DNA from: Streptomyces blattellae
GTDB taxonomy: Bacteria > Actinomycetota > Actinomycetes > Streptomycetales > Streptomycetaceae
Length of the DNA: 64,000 bases
Reading direction: 5' to 3'
NCBI RefSeq assembly: GCF_009709555.1
Contig: NZ_WJBG01000114.1
Coordinates: 94,941-158,940, forward strand
In this document: positions 41,630-50,032 of the stretch, piece after piece
Layout of the letters: each line of letters starts with the position of its first letter
Position numbering within the stretch: position 1 is the first letter of the stretch
Made by a program: the position numbers and the translations under genes
The notes under the pieces: model-generated
Databases searched by the model: none
Told to the model about the DNA's origin: nothing
The model's input: the letters and a program-made list of their open reading frames with translations, nothing else

Positions 41630-42451
41630 ATGAGACTCCTCCGCCCCCGTCCCACCCCTCCCTCCCCCGCCGAGCCCGGAGACGTTCTCGCCGCGGCCGA
41701 AGCGCTCCACGTGCGTCTCGGTTCGCGTGTCGTGCTCCACGGAGTGTCCGTCGCCGCCCGCGCGGGGGAAGTGCTTGCGCTCGTCGGTCCCAACGGTGCC
41801 GGTAAGTCCACCCTGTTGGGCGCCCTGGCCGGTGATCTTCCGGTCGCGGAGGGGGGCGTACGGATTCACGGCCGTCCGGCGTCGGAGTGGTCCGCGCCCG
41901 AACTGGCGCTGCGTCGGGCCGTGTTGCCGCAGTCGGCGGAGTTGTCGTTCCCGTTCACGGTGGAGGAGGTGGTCCGGATGGGGCGTGCGCCCTGGGCCGC
42001 CATCGGAGCCGAGGAGGATGACGCGGCCGTGGCCGAGGCGATGGCCCGGGCCGAGGTGACCGCGTTCGCCGGCCGGCCGTTCTCCGCGCTCAGCGGTGGC
42101 GAGCGGGCGCGGGTCGCACTCGCGCGGGTGCTCGCCCAGCGCGCGTCGCTGCTGCTGCTCGACGAGCCGACCGCCGCCCTTGACCTCAAGCACCAGGAAC
42201 TGGTGCTGCGCCTGTGCCGGGAGCGGGCGCGGGCCGGGGACGCGGTGGTGGTCGTGCTGCACGATCTGGGGCTCGCGGCGGCCTACGCGCACCGGGTCGC
42301 GATTCTGCGCGCCGGGAAGGTGGCGGCGGACGGCCCGCCCGACGAGGTGTTCTCGGACCGGCTGCTCTCGGAGGTGTACGACCAGGAGGTCGAGGTGCTG
42401 CCGCATCCCCGCACGGGCGCGGTCCTGGTGACCCCGAAGCGCGACTCTTGA
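41630..42451 (+). CDS. hmuV: heme ABC transporter ATP-binding protein
   Basis: 273 residues. Walker A GPNGAGKSTLLGAL (about 50), Q-loop VLPQSAELSFPFTVEEVVRM, signature ALSGGERARVALARVL, Walker B LLLLDEPTAALDLKHQEL and the switch His in VVVLHDLGLAAAYAHRV. This is the HmuV/BtuD-like group that drives heme or cobalamin import. It pairs with the upstream permease, which is followed by the G-run/palindrome element rather than by a direct gene overlap. Confidence 0.92.
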   Translation: MRLLRPRPTPPSPAEPGDVLAAAEALHVRLGSRVVLHGVSVAARAGEVLALVGPNGAGKSTLLGALAGDLPVAEGGVRIHGRPASEWSAPELALRRAVLPQSAELSFPFTVEEVVRMGRAPWAAIGAEEDDAAVAEAMARAEVTAFAGRPFSALSGGERARVALARVLAQRASLLLLDEPTAALDLKHQELVLRLCRERARAGDAVVVVLHDLGLAAAYAHRVAILRAGKVAADGPPDEVFSDRLLSEVYDQEVEVLPHPRTGAVLVTPKRDS

Positions 42452-42555
42452 CCCTTCCTTGACCGTCCCGTGGGGTCCGATTTGAGCCACCGTGATCGCC
42501 TCGTGCTCATACACCGTCCATGAGAGCTGAATCACGGTACGGCCGGGTATTACGC

Positions 42556-42589
42556 AGGTAAGGCTCGGATAAGTTAGGTGAGCCTAGCC
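42556..42589 (+). promoter_or_regulatory. iron box upstream of efeO
   Basis: TTAGGTGAGCCTAGCC (42574-42589) is a good DtxR/IdeR-type site 50 bp before the efeO ATG. A weaker half site AGGTAAGGCT lies just upstream (42556-42565), so two repressor dimers may bind. Confidence 0.78.
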
Positions 42590-42639
42590 ATTCTGTGTGA
42601 ACCCTGTAAGCGATTTCTCGCCACCCTCATGGAGCCTGT

Positions 42640-43794
42640 ATGCGCGCCGCCAGACTCTCCGTCGTCACCGCCGCCACCGCCGTCGCGGCCCTGACCGCCG
42701 TCACCGGCTGCACCGAGAAGGGCGGTTCGGGCAGCGGCGACAACGTGATCAACGTGACCGCGACGGACGACAAGTGCGAGGTGTCGAAGAACGAGGTCCC
42801 GGCCGGGCACGTCGAGCTCGCCATCGAGAACAAGGGCTCCAAGGTCAACGAGGTCTACATCCTCTTCCCGGACGACCGGGTGGTGACCGAGCGCGAGAAC
42901 ATAGGCCCCGGCACCAAGCAGCGGGTCACCGCCGAAGTGAAGGCGGGCGACTACCAGATCGCCTGCAAGCCCGGCATGAAGGGCGACGGCATCCGCCAGG
43001 ACATCAAGGTCACCGGTGGCACCGCCGCCAAGCGCGACCCGCGCCTCGACAAGGCCGTCGCCGAGTACCGCAAGTACGTGCAGGCGCAGGCCGACGAGAC
43101 GGTGCCGCTCGCCGAGACCTTCGCCAAGGCCGTGAAGGACGGCGACATGGAGGCCGCGAAGGCGGCGTACGCGCCCTCCCGTATCGGCTGGGAGCGCACC
43201 GAGCCGGTCGCCGAGTCCTTCGGCGACATCGACCCCAAGGTCGACCTGCGCGAGGACGGTCTGGAGGAGGGCCAGGACCTGGAGACGGACTGGACCGGCT
43301 GGCACCGTCTGGAGCGCTCGCTCTGGAAGGACGACAAGCTCACCGCCCGCGACTCCGAACTCGCCGACCAGCTCATCACCGACCTGAAGGACTGGCAGAA
43401 CCGGGTCGGCAAGGCCGAGATCACCCCGACCTCCATGGCCAACGGCGCCAAGGAACTCCTCGACGAGGTCGCCACCGGCAAGGTCACCGGCGAGGAGGAG
43501 CGCTACTCCCACACCGACCTGGTCGACTTCAAGGCCAATGTCGAGGGTGCGGAGAAGTCGTACGAGCTGCTGAAGTCCGTCGCCGAGGAGAACGACCCGG
43601 CGCTGGTGACGGAGCTGGACAAGCAGTTCGCCGCGCTCAACACGCTGCTCGACCAGTACCGGCCGGACCAGACGTCGTACGACTTCACCTCGTACGACAA
43701 GGTCGGCGAGGCCGACCGCAAGGAGCTGTCGGACGCCGTGAACGCGCTCGCCGAGCCCCTCTCCAAGCTGGCCGCCGCAGTCGTCGTGAAGTAG
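42640..43794 (+). CDS. efeO: iron uptake lipoprotein EfeO (cupredoxin plus M75/imelysin domain)
   Basis: 384 residues. The lipobox is TAVTGC (Cys about residue 24). A cupredoxin-like domain follows (INVTATDDKCEVSKNEVPAG to DYQIACKPGMKGDG), then the M75-type helical domain with the conserved GWHRLERSLWK containing HxxE. EfeO holds iron outside the membrane and hands it to the EfeU permease. It is the first gene of efeO-efeB-efeU, spaced 12 and 3 bp. Confidence 0.95.
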   Translation: MRAARLSVVTAATAVAALTAVTGCTEKGGSGSGDNVINVTATDDKCEVSKNEVPAGHVELAIENKGSKVNEVYILFPDDRVVTERENIGPGTKQRVTAEVKAGDYQIACKPGMKGDGIRQDIKVTGGTAAKRDPRLDKAVAEYRKYVQAQADETVPLAETFAKAVKDGDMEAAKAAYAPSRIGWERTEPVAESFGDIDPKVDLREDGLEEGQDLETDWTGWHRLERSLWKDDKLTARDSELADQLITDLKDWQNRVGKAEITPTSMANGAKELLDEVATGKVTGEEERYSHTDLVDFKANVEGAEKSYELLKSVAEENDPALVTELDKQFAALNTLLDQYRPDQTSYDFTSYDKVGEADRKELSDAVNALAEPLSKLAAAVVVK

Positions 43795-43806
43795 GGGGGC
43801 GCCCTC

Positions 43807-45060
43807 ATGACCGAAACTTCGGGATCATCGGGCTCCCCGTCCCGGCGTGCGCTGATCGGCTGGGGCGGTGCCGGGCTCGCGCTCGGTGCCGCCGCGGCCG
43901 GCAGTGCGGCGGCGCTGGCCGGCACCGGCAGCGATGTCGACCCGGCCGGTGCCGCGTCGGGCGCGGCGGTCGCCTTTCACGGCACGCACCAGGCGGGCAT
44001 CGCCACGCCGGTGCAGGACCGGCTGCACTTCGCCGCGTTCGACGTGAAGACCGACGACCGCGCCGAGTTCGTACAGATGCTGAAGGACTGGACGCTGGCC
44101 GCGCGGCGGATGACCGCCGGACAGACCGTCGGCGAGGGCGCTTACGGCGGTCTCGCCGAGGCGCCACCGGACGACACCGGTGAGGCGCTGGGCCTCAAGC
44201 CGTCACGGCTGACGCTGACGATCGGCTTCGGGCCGTCGCTGTTCGAGAAGTTCGGGCTGGCGGACGCCCGCCCCGAGGCCCTCGTCGACCTGCCGAGGTT
44301 CTCCGGCGACAACCTCGACGGCAACCGCAGCGGCGGCGACCTGTGCATCCAGGCCTGCGCGGACGATCCGCAGGTGGCCGTGCACGCCATCCGCAACCTG
44401 GCCCGCATCGGCTTCGGCAAGGTCGTCATCCGCTGGTCGCAGCTCGGCTTCGGCAAGACCTCGTCCACGACTCCGGAGGAGCAGACGCCGCGCAACCTCA
44501 TGGGCTTCAAGGACGGCACCCGCAACATCGCGGGGACGGAGACGGACCGGCTGAAGAAGTTCGTGTGGGTGGACCGGAAGGACGGTCCCGAGTGGATGGC
44601 CGGCGGTTCGTATCTCGTCGCCCGGCGCATCCGCATGCACATCGAGACCTGGGACCGGACCTCGCTGCAGGAGCAGGAGGACATCATCGGCCGCGACAAG
44701 GGCGAGGGGGCCCCGGTCGGCAAGGCCAAGGAACGGGACGAACCGTTCCTGAAGGCGATGCTGCCCACCGCGCACGTCCGGCTCGCGCACCCCGACTCCA
44801 ACCACGGGGCGACGATCCTGCGCCGCGGCTACTCCTTCACCGACGGCACGGACGGGCTCGGCCGCCTGGACGCGGGCCTGTTCTTCCTCGCCTACCAGCG
44901 GGACGTCCGCGAGGGCTTCATCCCCATCCAGCGCAGCCTGGCGACCGACACGCTCAACGAGTACATCCAGCACGTGGGTTCGGCGGTCTTCGCGATCCCG
45001 CCCGGCGTCCGCGACAAGGACGACTGGTGGGGCCGGGCGCTGTTCTCCGAGGAGGCGTAG
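43807..45060 (+). CDS. efeB: DyP-type heme peroxidase EfeB, Tat-exported
   Basis: 417 residues. The twin-arginine signal SPSRRALIGWGGAGLALGAA predicts export of the folded, heme-loaded enzyme. The distal GFKDGTRN motif (GxxDG) is at about 235; the proximal His and distal Arg are in VRLAHPDSNHGATILRRGYS. DyP enzymes use H2O2; in EfeUOB systems EfeB is thought to oxidise Fe(II) and may also release iron from heme, which would link this operon to the heme uptake genes just upstream. Confidence 0.95.
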   Translation: MTETSGSSGSPSRRALIGWGGAGLALGAAAAGSAAALAGTGSDVDPAGAASGAAVAFHGTHQAGIATPVQDRLHFAAFDVKTDDRAEFVQMLKDWTLAARRMTAGQTVGEGAYGGLAEAPPDDTGEALGLKPSRLTLTIGFGPSLFEKFGLADARPEALVDLPRFSGDNLDGNRSGGDLCIQACADDPQVAVHAIRNLARIGFGKVVIRWSQLGFGKTSSTTPEEQTPRNLMGFKDGTRNIAGTETDRLKKFVWVDRKDGPEWMAGGSYLVARRIRMHIETWDRTSLQEQEDIIGRDKGEGAPVGKAKERDEPFLKAMLPTAHVRLAHPDSNHGATILRRGYSFTDGTDGLGRLDAGLFFLAYQRDVREGFIPIQRSLATDTLNEYIQHVGSAVFAIPPGVRDKDDWWGRALFSEEA

Positions 45061-45063
45061 CCC

Positions 45064-45963
45064 GTGTTCTCCAACTACCTGATCGGACTGCGCGAGGGCC
45101 TGGAGGCCAGCCTCGTCGTCTGCATCCTCATCGCCTACCTGGTGAAGACCGACCGCAGGGACGCGCTGAAGCCGATCTGGCTCGGCATCGGTGTCGCGGT
45201 GGCGATCGCGCTGGGCTTCGGCTCCGCGCTCGAATTCGGCTCCCAGGAGCTGACGTTCGAGGCGCAGGAGGCGCTCGGCGGCTCCCTGTCGATCCTCGCG
45301 GTGTGCCTGGTGACGTGGATGGTGTTCTGGATGCGGCGCACCGCCCGGCACCTGAAGGCCGAACTGCACGGCAAGCTCGACGCGGCCCTCCAGATGGGCA
45401 CGGGCGCGCTGGTCGCGACGGCCTTCCTCGCGGTGGGCCGGGAGGGTCTGGAGACGGCCCTGTTCGTGTGGGCGTCGGTGCGCGCGGCCGGTGACGGAAC
45501 GCCGCGCCCGCTGGTCGGCGTGGCCCTGGGTATCGCCACCGCGATCGTGCTCGGCTGGCTGTTCTACCGGGGCGCGCTGCGGATCAACCTCGCCAGGTTC
45601 TTCACCTGGACCGGCGCCATGCTGGTCGTGGTGGCGGCGGGCGTCCTGGCGTACGGCTTCCACGACCTCCAGGAGGCCGACTGGCTGCCGGGCCTGACCG
45701 ACAAGGCCTTCGACATCAGCGGCACGATCCCGCCGGACAGCTGGTACGGCACTCTCCTCAAGGGCATCTTCAACTTCCAGCCGGACCCGACCGTCCTCCA
45801 GGTCACGGTGTGGCTGCTGTACTTGGTCCCGACGCTCGCGCTGTTCTTCGCCCCGGTAGGGTTCGCCTCCGGGAAGGGGAAGGTGAAGCCAGCCGATGAG
45901 CAGGGAACGCGGCCTTCGAAAGCAGCGCAGTCTTCGCAGTCTTCGCAGTCTTCGCAGGATTGA
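45064..45963 (+). CDS. efeU: ferrous/ferric iron permease EfeU (FTR1 family)
   Basis: 299 residues from a GTG. Seven membrane helices and the two iron-binding REGLE motifs, REGLEAS (residue 10) and REGLETA (about 122). It imports iron delivered by EfeO. The C-terminus is a Ser/Gln repeat (SSQSSQSSQD) encoded by a 9-bp microsatellite that also encodes part of the next protein in another frame. Confidence 0.95.
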   Translation: MFSNYLIGLREGLEASLVVCILIAYLVKTDRRDALKPIWLGIGVAVAIALGFGSALEFGSQELTFEAQEALGGSLSILAVCLVTWMVFWMRRTARHLKAELHGKLDAALQMGTGALVATAFLAVGREGLETALFVWASVRAAGDGTPRPLVGVALGIATAIVLGWLFYRGALRINLARFFTWTGAMLVVVAAGVLAYGFHDLQEADWLPGLTDKAFDISGTIPPDSWYGTLLKGIFNFQPDPTVLQVTVWLLYLVPTLALFFAPVGFASGKGKVKPADEQGTRPSKAAQSSQSSQSSQD

Positions 45964-46918
45964 CCGGAGCGCACTGGTAGCAGCCTCGCTGACCGCTTTG
46001 TCGCTGACCGCGAGCGGTTGCGTGGTGGTGCACGGGGAGCGTGAGGTGCTTCCCGCGGCGACGCAGGCCGAAGCCGCCAAGGCGCTCCAGCAGTTCACGA
46101 CCGCGTACAACGCGGCCGACAAGGCGTACGACAGCTCCCTGGACGCCGGCCATGTGACCGGCGCCCTCAGTGACATCGACGCGGCGCGGCTGAAGGCCGG
46201 GCAGGCGGGCAGCCCCGAGGGCAACCCCAACTACTCGCCGCTGGAGCTGACGGACGTGACGTACACGATCGTCGAGAAGGCGGGCTGGCCACGCTGGTTC
46301 ATCGCCGACGCGGCGGGCAACAAGGGCGGCAGCTCGCGCTGGCTGCTCGTGTTCACCCGCGGCGGGCTCGATGAGCCGTGGGAGGTGGCGTATCTGACGC
46401 TGGTCGCCCCCGGCGACGTACCGGAGTTCAAGAAGAACGAGGACGGGCACGCCGAGGCCGTGCCGGTGGACTCCACCGAACTGGCCGCCGCGCCCGGGGA
46501 GTTGGCCGAGCAGTACACCACCTACCTCAAGGACGGCGGGGATTCGGTCTTCGCGGCGGGTTCGCACACCAGCGGGTGGCGTACGGAGCGGCAGGAGGAG
46601 GCCCAGAAGCCGGGTCTGGCCACCCAGTACATCGACGAGCCGCTGACGGAGGGCGACTACGCGCCGCTGGCGGTGCGCACGAAGGACGGCGGGGCGCTGG
46701 TTTTCTTCACCACCCGCCACTACGAGAAGGAGACGGCAGCGGCGGGTACGTCGGTGCCGACGCCCGGCGATGACGTGCTGGCGCTGACGACCGGTGAGAT
46801 CAAGCAGTCACTGACGATGGAGTTCGTCTCCAACGAGGTGGCGCTGGACCCGAAGGGGCCAGGCCAGGTGTCGATACTCGGCCGGATCCAGGGTCTTACG
46901 TCGGCGAAGGGCGAGTAG
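45896..46918 (+). CDS. putative lipoprotein, conserved hypothetical
   Basis: 340 residues. The N-terminus is very basic (RGLRKQRSLRSLRSLRRIDR), then a hydrophobic stretch with lipobox TASGC (Cys about 42). The mature part is beta-rich (ELTDVTYTIVEKAGWPRWFI; RWLLVFTRGGLDEPWEVAYL) with no assigned family. It overlaps efeU by 68 bp, an unusually long overlap; the true start may be a later codon but any start must precede the lipobox. Co-transcription with efeUOB suggests a periplasmic-side accessory role. Confidence 0.75.
   Translation: MSRERGLRKQRSLRSLRSLRRIDRSALVAASLTALSLTASGCVVVHGEREVLPAATQAEAAKALQQFTTAYNAADKAYDSSLDAGHVTGALSDIDAARLKAGQAGSPEGNPNYSPLELTDVTYTIVEKAGWPRWFIADAAGNKGGSSRWLLVFTRGGLDEPWEVAYLTLVAPGDVPEFKKNEDGHAEAVPVDSTELAAAPGELAEQYTTYLKDGGDSVFAAGSHTSGWRTERQEEAQKPGLATQYIDEPLTEGDYAPLAVRTKDGGALVFFTTRHYEKETAAAGTSVPTPGDDVLALTTGEIKQSLTMEFVSNEVALDPKGPGQVSILGRIQGLTSAKGE
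45927..45957. repeat. 9-bp microsatellite in overlapping coding frames
   Basis: CAGTCTTCG is repeated three and a third times. Because the unit is a multiple of three, copy-number changes would lengthen both the EfeU tail (SSQ repeats) and the lipoprotein N-terminus (SLR repeats) without a frameshift. Confidence 0.8.
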
Positions 46919-46929
46919 GCGCGCAGGTC

Positions 46930-47118
46930 GTCCGAGTGTCGCGGTCCGAGTGTCGCGCGGGTCCGAATGGCGCGCGGGTCCGAGTGTCGCGGTCCGAGTG
47001 TCGCGGTCCGAGTGGCGCGCGGGTCCGAGTGTCGCGCGGGTCCGAGTGTCGCGGTCCGAGTGTCGCGGTCCGAGTGGCGCGCGGGTCCGAAGGTCGCGCG
47101 GGTCCGAAGGTCGCGCGG
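46930..47118. repeat. 12-copy tandem repeat with higher-order pattern
   Basis: Units of 14 bp (GTCCGAGTGTCGCG) or 17 bp (adding CGG) follow each other twelve times between two convergent genes. The series 14-14-17-17 repeats, giving a 62-bp higher-order unit. It fills the whole gap between the lipoprotein stop (46918) and the primase-like stop (47120). Each unit contains TCGCG/CGCGG, so transcripts could fold heavily. Confidence 0.9.
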
Positions 47119-47119
47119 G

Positions 47120-47857
47120 TCAGTGACGCAGGGGCCAGGCCCCGGTCACCTGGTCGGGTTCCTCGCCGGCGTAGCGGGCGCAGGCGTCGGTGAGGACTTC
47201 CAGCAGGCTCAGCGGATCGGGGAGCGGGTGCTCGGGGCCGCGCAGCCAGTGCACGGTCTGGCCGTCGTCGCCGGGGAGTTGGGCGGGCGGCACCAGGACG
47301 TACGAGCCCCGGCAGTGCCAGCGCAGGCCGGGGTGCTCGTCCATCGTCTCGGGGTGGCAGTCCAGCTCGCACGGCCACCACTCGTCCTCGTCGACGGGGG
47401 TGCCGCGGGTGAGGGTGAAGAACAGCAGGCGGCCGTCGTCGCTCTCGGCGACCGGGCCGACCTCGATACCGGCGGCCAGGAGCCGCTCCAGGGCTTCCAG
47501 ACCCGCCTCCCGGGGGACGTCGAGGACGTCGTGCACCATGCCGGTCGCGGTGATGAAGTTGGCCTGCGGCTGGTGCCGGGCCCAGCGTTCGATCTGCGCG
47601 CGGTCGGTGGTCGACTGCGTCTGCCAGGCGAAGGAGACCGGGTGCCGGGCCGGGGTGGGACAGCCGATGCGGTCGCAGGAACAGCGGTAGCCGGCGGCGG
47701 GGTGGGCGGCGGGCGCGAGCGGCAGGCCCGCCCCGGCGGCGGCGAGCAGCAGGGCCTCACGGCCGTCGTCGCCGGCCGTCTCCTTCGGGCGGCGTCCGCG
47801 CAGCCACTGGGAGAGTCTGCCCTGCCGGCCGGAAAGACCGCCGAACTCCGCGCTCAT
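47120..47857 (-). CDS. prim-pol (bifunctional DNA primase/polymerase N-terminal) domain protein
   Basis: 245 residues. The domain signature is spread over ALLLAAAGAGLPLAPAAHPA, YRCSCDRIGCPTPARHPV (cysteine-rich insertion), NFITATGMVHDVLDVPREAG and SYVLVPPAQL near the end. Related proteins in plasmids and phages prime DNA synthesis. This one has no helicase part and no phage neighbours, and the usual catalytic DxD is not clear (DVLDVP is the nearest), so its activity is uncertain. Confidence 0.75.
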   Translation of the reverse strand: MSAEFGGLSGRQGRLSQWLRGRRPKETAGDDGREALLLAAAGAGLPLAPAAHPAAGYRCSCDRIGCPTPARHPVSFAWQTQSTTDRAQIERWARHQPQANFITATGMVHDVLDVPREAGLEALERLLAAGIEVGPVAESDDGRLLFFTLTRGTPVDEDEWWPCELDCHPETMDEHPGLRWHCRGSYVLVPPAQLPGDDGQTVHWLRGPEHPLPDPLSLLEVLTDACARYAGEEPDQVTGAWPLRH

Positions 47858-48003
47858 CTATCGCCTCGCCTCGCTGTGGTAGCGGACAGCATGCCTTATG
47901 GTCCCACCATCCTGCGCCCTGGGGGGCCGGAGCTGACATCCGGGGTAGGTGGGACGAGCCGTGTGCGGCTCCCGAATCAGCCCATCAGCTGTTTTGAGGG
48001 GAT

Positions 48004-48627
48004 TTACCGGGGCGCGATGCCGTGCAGGGCGTAGTCGACGAGGGTGTCCGTGTACTCGTACGAGATCGGGCCCGTGTACTGGAGCCAGCGCTGGGCGAGC
48101 GGCGAGACCCAGAGTTCGAGGGCGATGCGCGGGTCGACGTCCGGGCGGACCTGCCCGGCTTCCTGCGCGGCCCGCACGCGGTCCGCGTACAGGTCGAGCG
48201 ACGGGGCGAGGAGCTTGGCCACGAAGATCCGGCCCAGCTTCTCGTTGACCACGCCTTCGGCGGCCAGGGCGCGGGACGGGGCCTCGAACCGGGGGTCCTG
48301 CAACTCGTCGACGGTGAGCCGCAGCACGGCCTTGAGGTCGGCGGCGAGGTCGCCCGTGTCCGGAATGGCGTACGTCCCCGCCGAGCCCGCCTCCCGCGCC
48401 GCCTGTTCGCTCAGATCGAGGAAGGCCTCCAGCAGGACGTCCGCCTTCGACGGCCACCACCGGTAGATCGTCTGCTTGCCGACGCCCGCGCGGGCGGCGA
48501 TGCCCTCGATGGTGGTCCTGGGGTAACCGACCTCCGCGACGAGTCCGAGCGCGGCGTCGTAGATGGCGCGACGGGACTTCTCGCTGCGGCGGGTGGAGTC
48601 GGGGGCGGGGGCGGGGTTCTTGGCCAT
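48004..48627 (-). CDS. TetR-family transcriptional regulator
   Basis: 207 residues. The N-terminal HTH is typical: AIYDAALGLVAEVGYPRTTI followed by EGIAARAGVGKQTIYRWWPS and KADVLLEAF. The C-terminal half is a helical ligand/dimer domain of the TetR_C_11-like kind (DLAADLKAVLRLTVDELQDP). It is divergent from a DUF6243 gene. Two inverted repeats with the same core, GAGACG/CGTCTC-like, lie in the shared promoter, so autoregulation and control of the neighbour are likely. Confidence 0.92.
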   Translation of the reverse strand: MAKNPAPAPDSTRRSEKSRRAIYDAALGLVAEVGYPRTTIEGIAARAGVGKQTIYRWWPSKADVLLEAFLDLSEQAAREAGSAGTYAIPDTGDLAADLKAVLRLTVDELQDPRFEAPSRALAAEGVVNEKLGRIFVAKLLAPSLDLYADRVRAAQEAGQVRPDVDPRIALELWVSPLAQRWLQYTGPISYEYTDTLVDYALHGIAPR

Positions 48628-48650
48628 GGGGCGAATTTACCAGGTTGACA

Positions 48651-48706
48651 AGACGGTGCGTCTCGCCGGACAGTGGTGAGCATCGATGGCGAGACGATAC
48701 GTCTCG
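48651..48706. promoter_or_regulatory. two matching TetR-type operators
   Basis: AGACG-GTG-CGTCT (48651-48663) and CGAGACG-ATA-CGTCTCG (48690-48706) share arm sequence and 3-base spacer. They lie between the tetR start (48627) and the ATG at 48738. The first would cover the tetR promoter, the second the divergent one. Confidence 0.65.
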
Positions 48707-48737
48707 TGCAATACGTCCATCAGGAGAGGAGTCCGCC

Positions 48738-48935
48738 ATGACGCGAGGCGGAGCCGGAAGCATGCTCGGAGTCGGCGGCACACGGAGGAACCTCGGGCGC
48801 GACGCACTGCGCGGCGGCGCACGGGGCGGCCGTACCGGAGGGGCGGTCGACCCTCAGGCCCAGAAGCGGGAGCTGCTGCGCAGGCTCCAGGAGAAACACG
48901 AGGAGGGAGGACGCACGGCAGACACCTCGTCGTGA
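48738..48935 (+). CDS. small DUF6243-like protein
   Basis: 65 residues starting MTRGGAGSMLGVGGTRRNLG, glycine/arginine-rich, then a helix QAQKRELLRRLQEKHEEGGR. This matches the conserved small Streptomyces proteins called DUF6243; function unknown. The ribosome site GGAGAGGAG is strong. Placement next to a divergent TetR with shared operators suggests ligand-induced expression. Confidence 0.8.
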   Translation: MTRGGAGSMLGVGGTRRNLGRDALRGGARGGRTGGAVDPQAQKRELLRRLQEKHEEGGRTADTSS

Positions 48936-48983
48936 ACGCGCATGCCCCCGCCCGGGGGAGATCGTCCCCCCTGTCCGCGGGAC

Positions 48984-49034
48984 CCTCCCCGGTGTCGGGC
49001 CGCCGCACTGAAGCGGCCGCCGACGCCGGGGAGG
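48984..49034. terminator. long bidirectional hairpin
   Basis: CCTCCCCGGTGTCGG and CCGACGCCGGGGAGG form a long, nearly perfect stem enclosing a second stem GGCCGC/GCGGCC. It lies between two convergent genes and can stop transcription from both sides, though no T-run follows. Confidence 0.75.
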
Positions 49035-49163
49035 AATCACGATGCGCACGTGGACGAGACGACGTCTGTGCACCTCGACGGCCTCGGCAGCGGGGCAGCG
49101 GGCCTGGCCGTCGCAGTCACCGTGCCCTCACGGTGCTCGCCGGCTCGGTCGGCAGACCCAGCG

Positions 49164-50015
49164 TCAGAGGACGCTGAGGGACCGGCGCGCGTGACTGATC
49201 AGGTTCTGGGCATCGGCCCCGAACACGGCCGACTCGCGCAGCGTGCGCCAGGTGCGCAGATACAGCGCGATCGAGTCGGCGTCGTCGATCCACAGCTCGG
49301 CATGCCAGACCTCGACCATGACGAGGCGCTCGTCGTGGATCCAGAAGCCGCCGGTCGGAGGAATCTTCAGCGAGGCCGTGAACGGGATGACCCCCAGCCG
49401 GACCGTGTCGAGGCCGACCAGACCGGCGAGACGATCGAGCTGTGCGGCGAGCACTGAGGGCGGACAGATCAGCGACCGCAGCGCGGTCTCGCCGATCAGG
49501 ATCTCGAAGCGCTTGCGGGCGTCGTAGAGGAGCTCCTGCCGCCGCAGCCGGGCACGTACGGCCTCCTCGGTGTCGCGGGGCGATCGCTGGAGCTCGGCGT
49601 AGCGATTGAAGATGTGCCGTGCGTAGTCGGCCGTCTGGAGGATGCCCGGCACGGTGACGCTCTCGAAGCCGTGGACGACGGCTGAGCGCTCGTACTCGGC
49701 GGCGATCGTCTGCTGCACCGGCTGATGCCCGGCGGCAAGCTGGCGCCGCCAGGAGCGAATGTGGGACTCGAACCCCCGCAGGCGGGCCAGGAGTTCGCTG
49801 TATGCCTCCGGCTGGCCGGTCGCCTCCGCCCAGGCCCTCAAGTCGTCCGGCGTCGCGGTCTGCTTGCCGTTCTCCAGCTTGCTGATCTTCGGCTGCGGCC
49901 AGCCGAGAAGCTGAGCGAGGCGGGTACCGGTGAGACGTCCGCCCGGCGCGGACATGCGCAGCTCGCGCAGGCGCACTCCGAGCGCCTCGCGCGCTTGCTG
50001 ATAATCGGTCGTCAC
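49164..50015 (-). CDS. XRE regulator with DUF5753
   Basis: 283 residues from a GTG. An XRE HTH (LTGTRLAQLLGWPQPKISKL, about 30-50) is joined to DUF5753 (YERSAVVHGFESVTVPGILQ; TADYARHIFNRYA; ending WRTLRESAVFGADAQNLI). Such proteins are abundant in Streptomyces and are usually paired with DUF397, DUF6879 or other small genes. The role is regulatory but largely unknown. The gene follows the DUF6879 gene by 17 bp on the same strand. Confidence 0.92.
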   Translation of the reverse strand: MTTDYQQAREALGVRLRELRMSAPGGRLTGTRLAQLLGWPQPKISKLENGKQTATPDDLRAWAEATGQPEAYSELLARLRGFESHIRSWRRQLAAGHQPVQQTIAAEYERSAVVHGFESVTVPGILQTADYARHIFNRYAELQRSPRDTEEAVRARLRRQELLYDARKRFEILIGETALRSLICPPSVLAAQLDRLAGLVGLDTVRLGVIPFTASLKIPPTGGFWIHDERLVMVEVWHAELWIDDADSIALYLRTWRTLRESAVFGADAQNLISHARRSLSVL

Positions 50016-50032
50016 CGGTACCCGCTGCCGGC

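Noticed and set aside
46930..47118. CRISPR array
   Set aside because: Units of 14-17 bp follow each other directly without unique spacers, and no cas genes are present.
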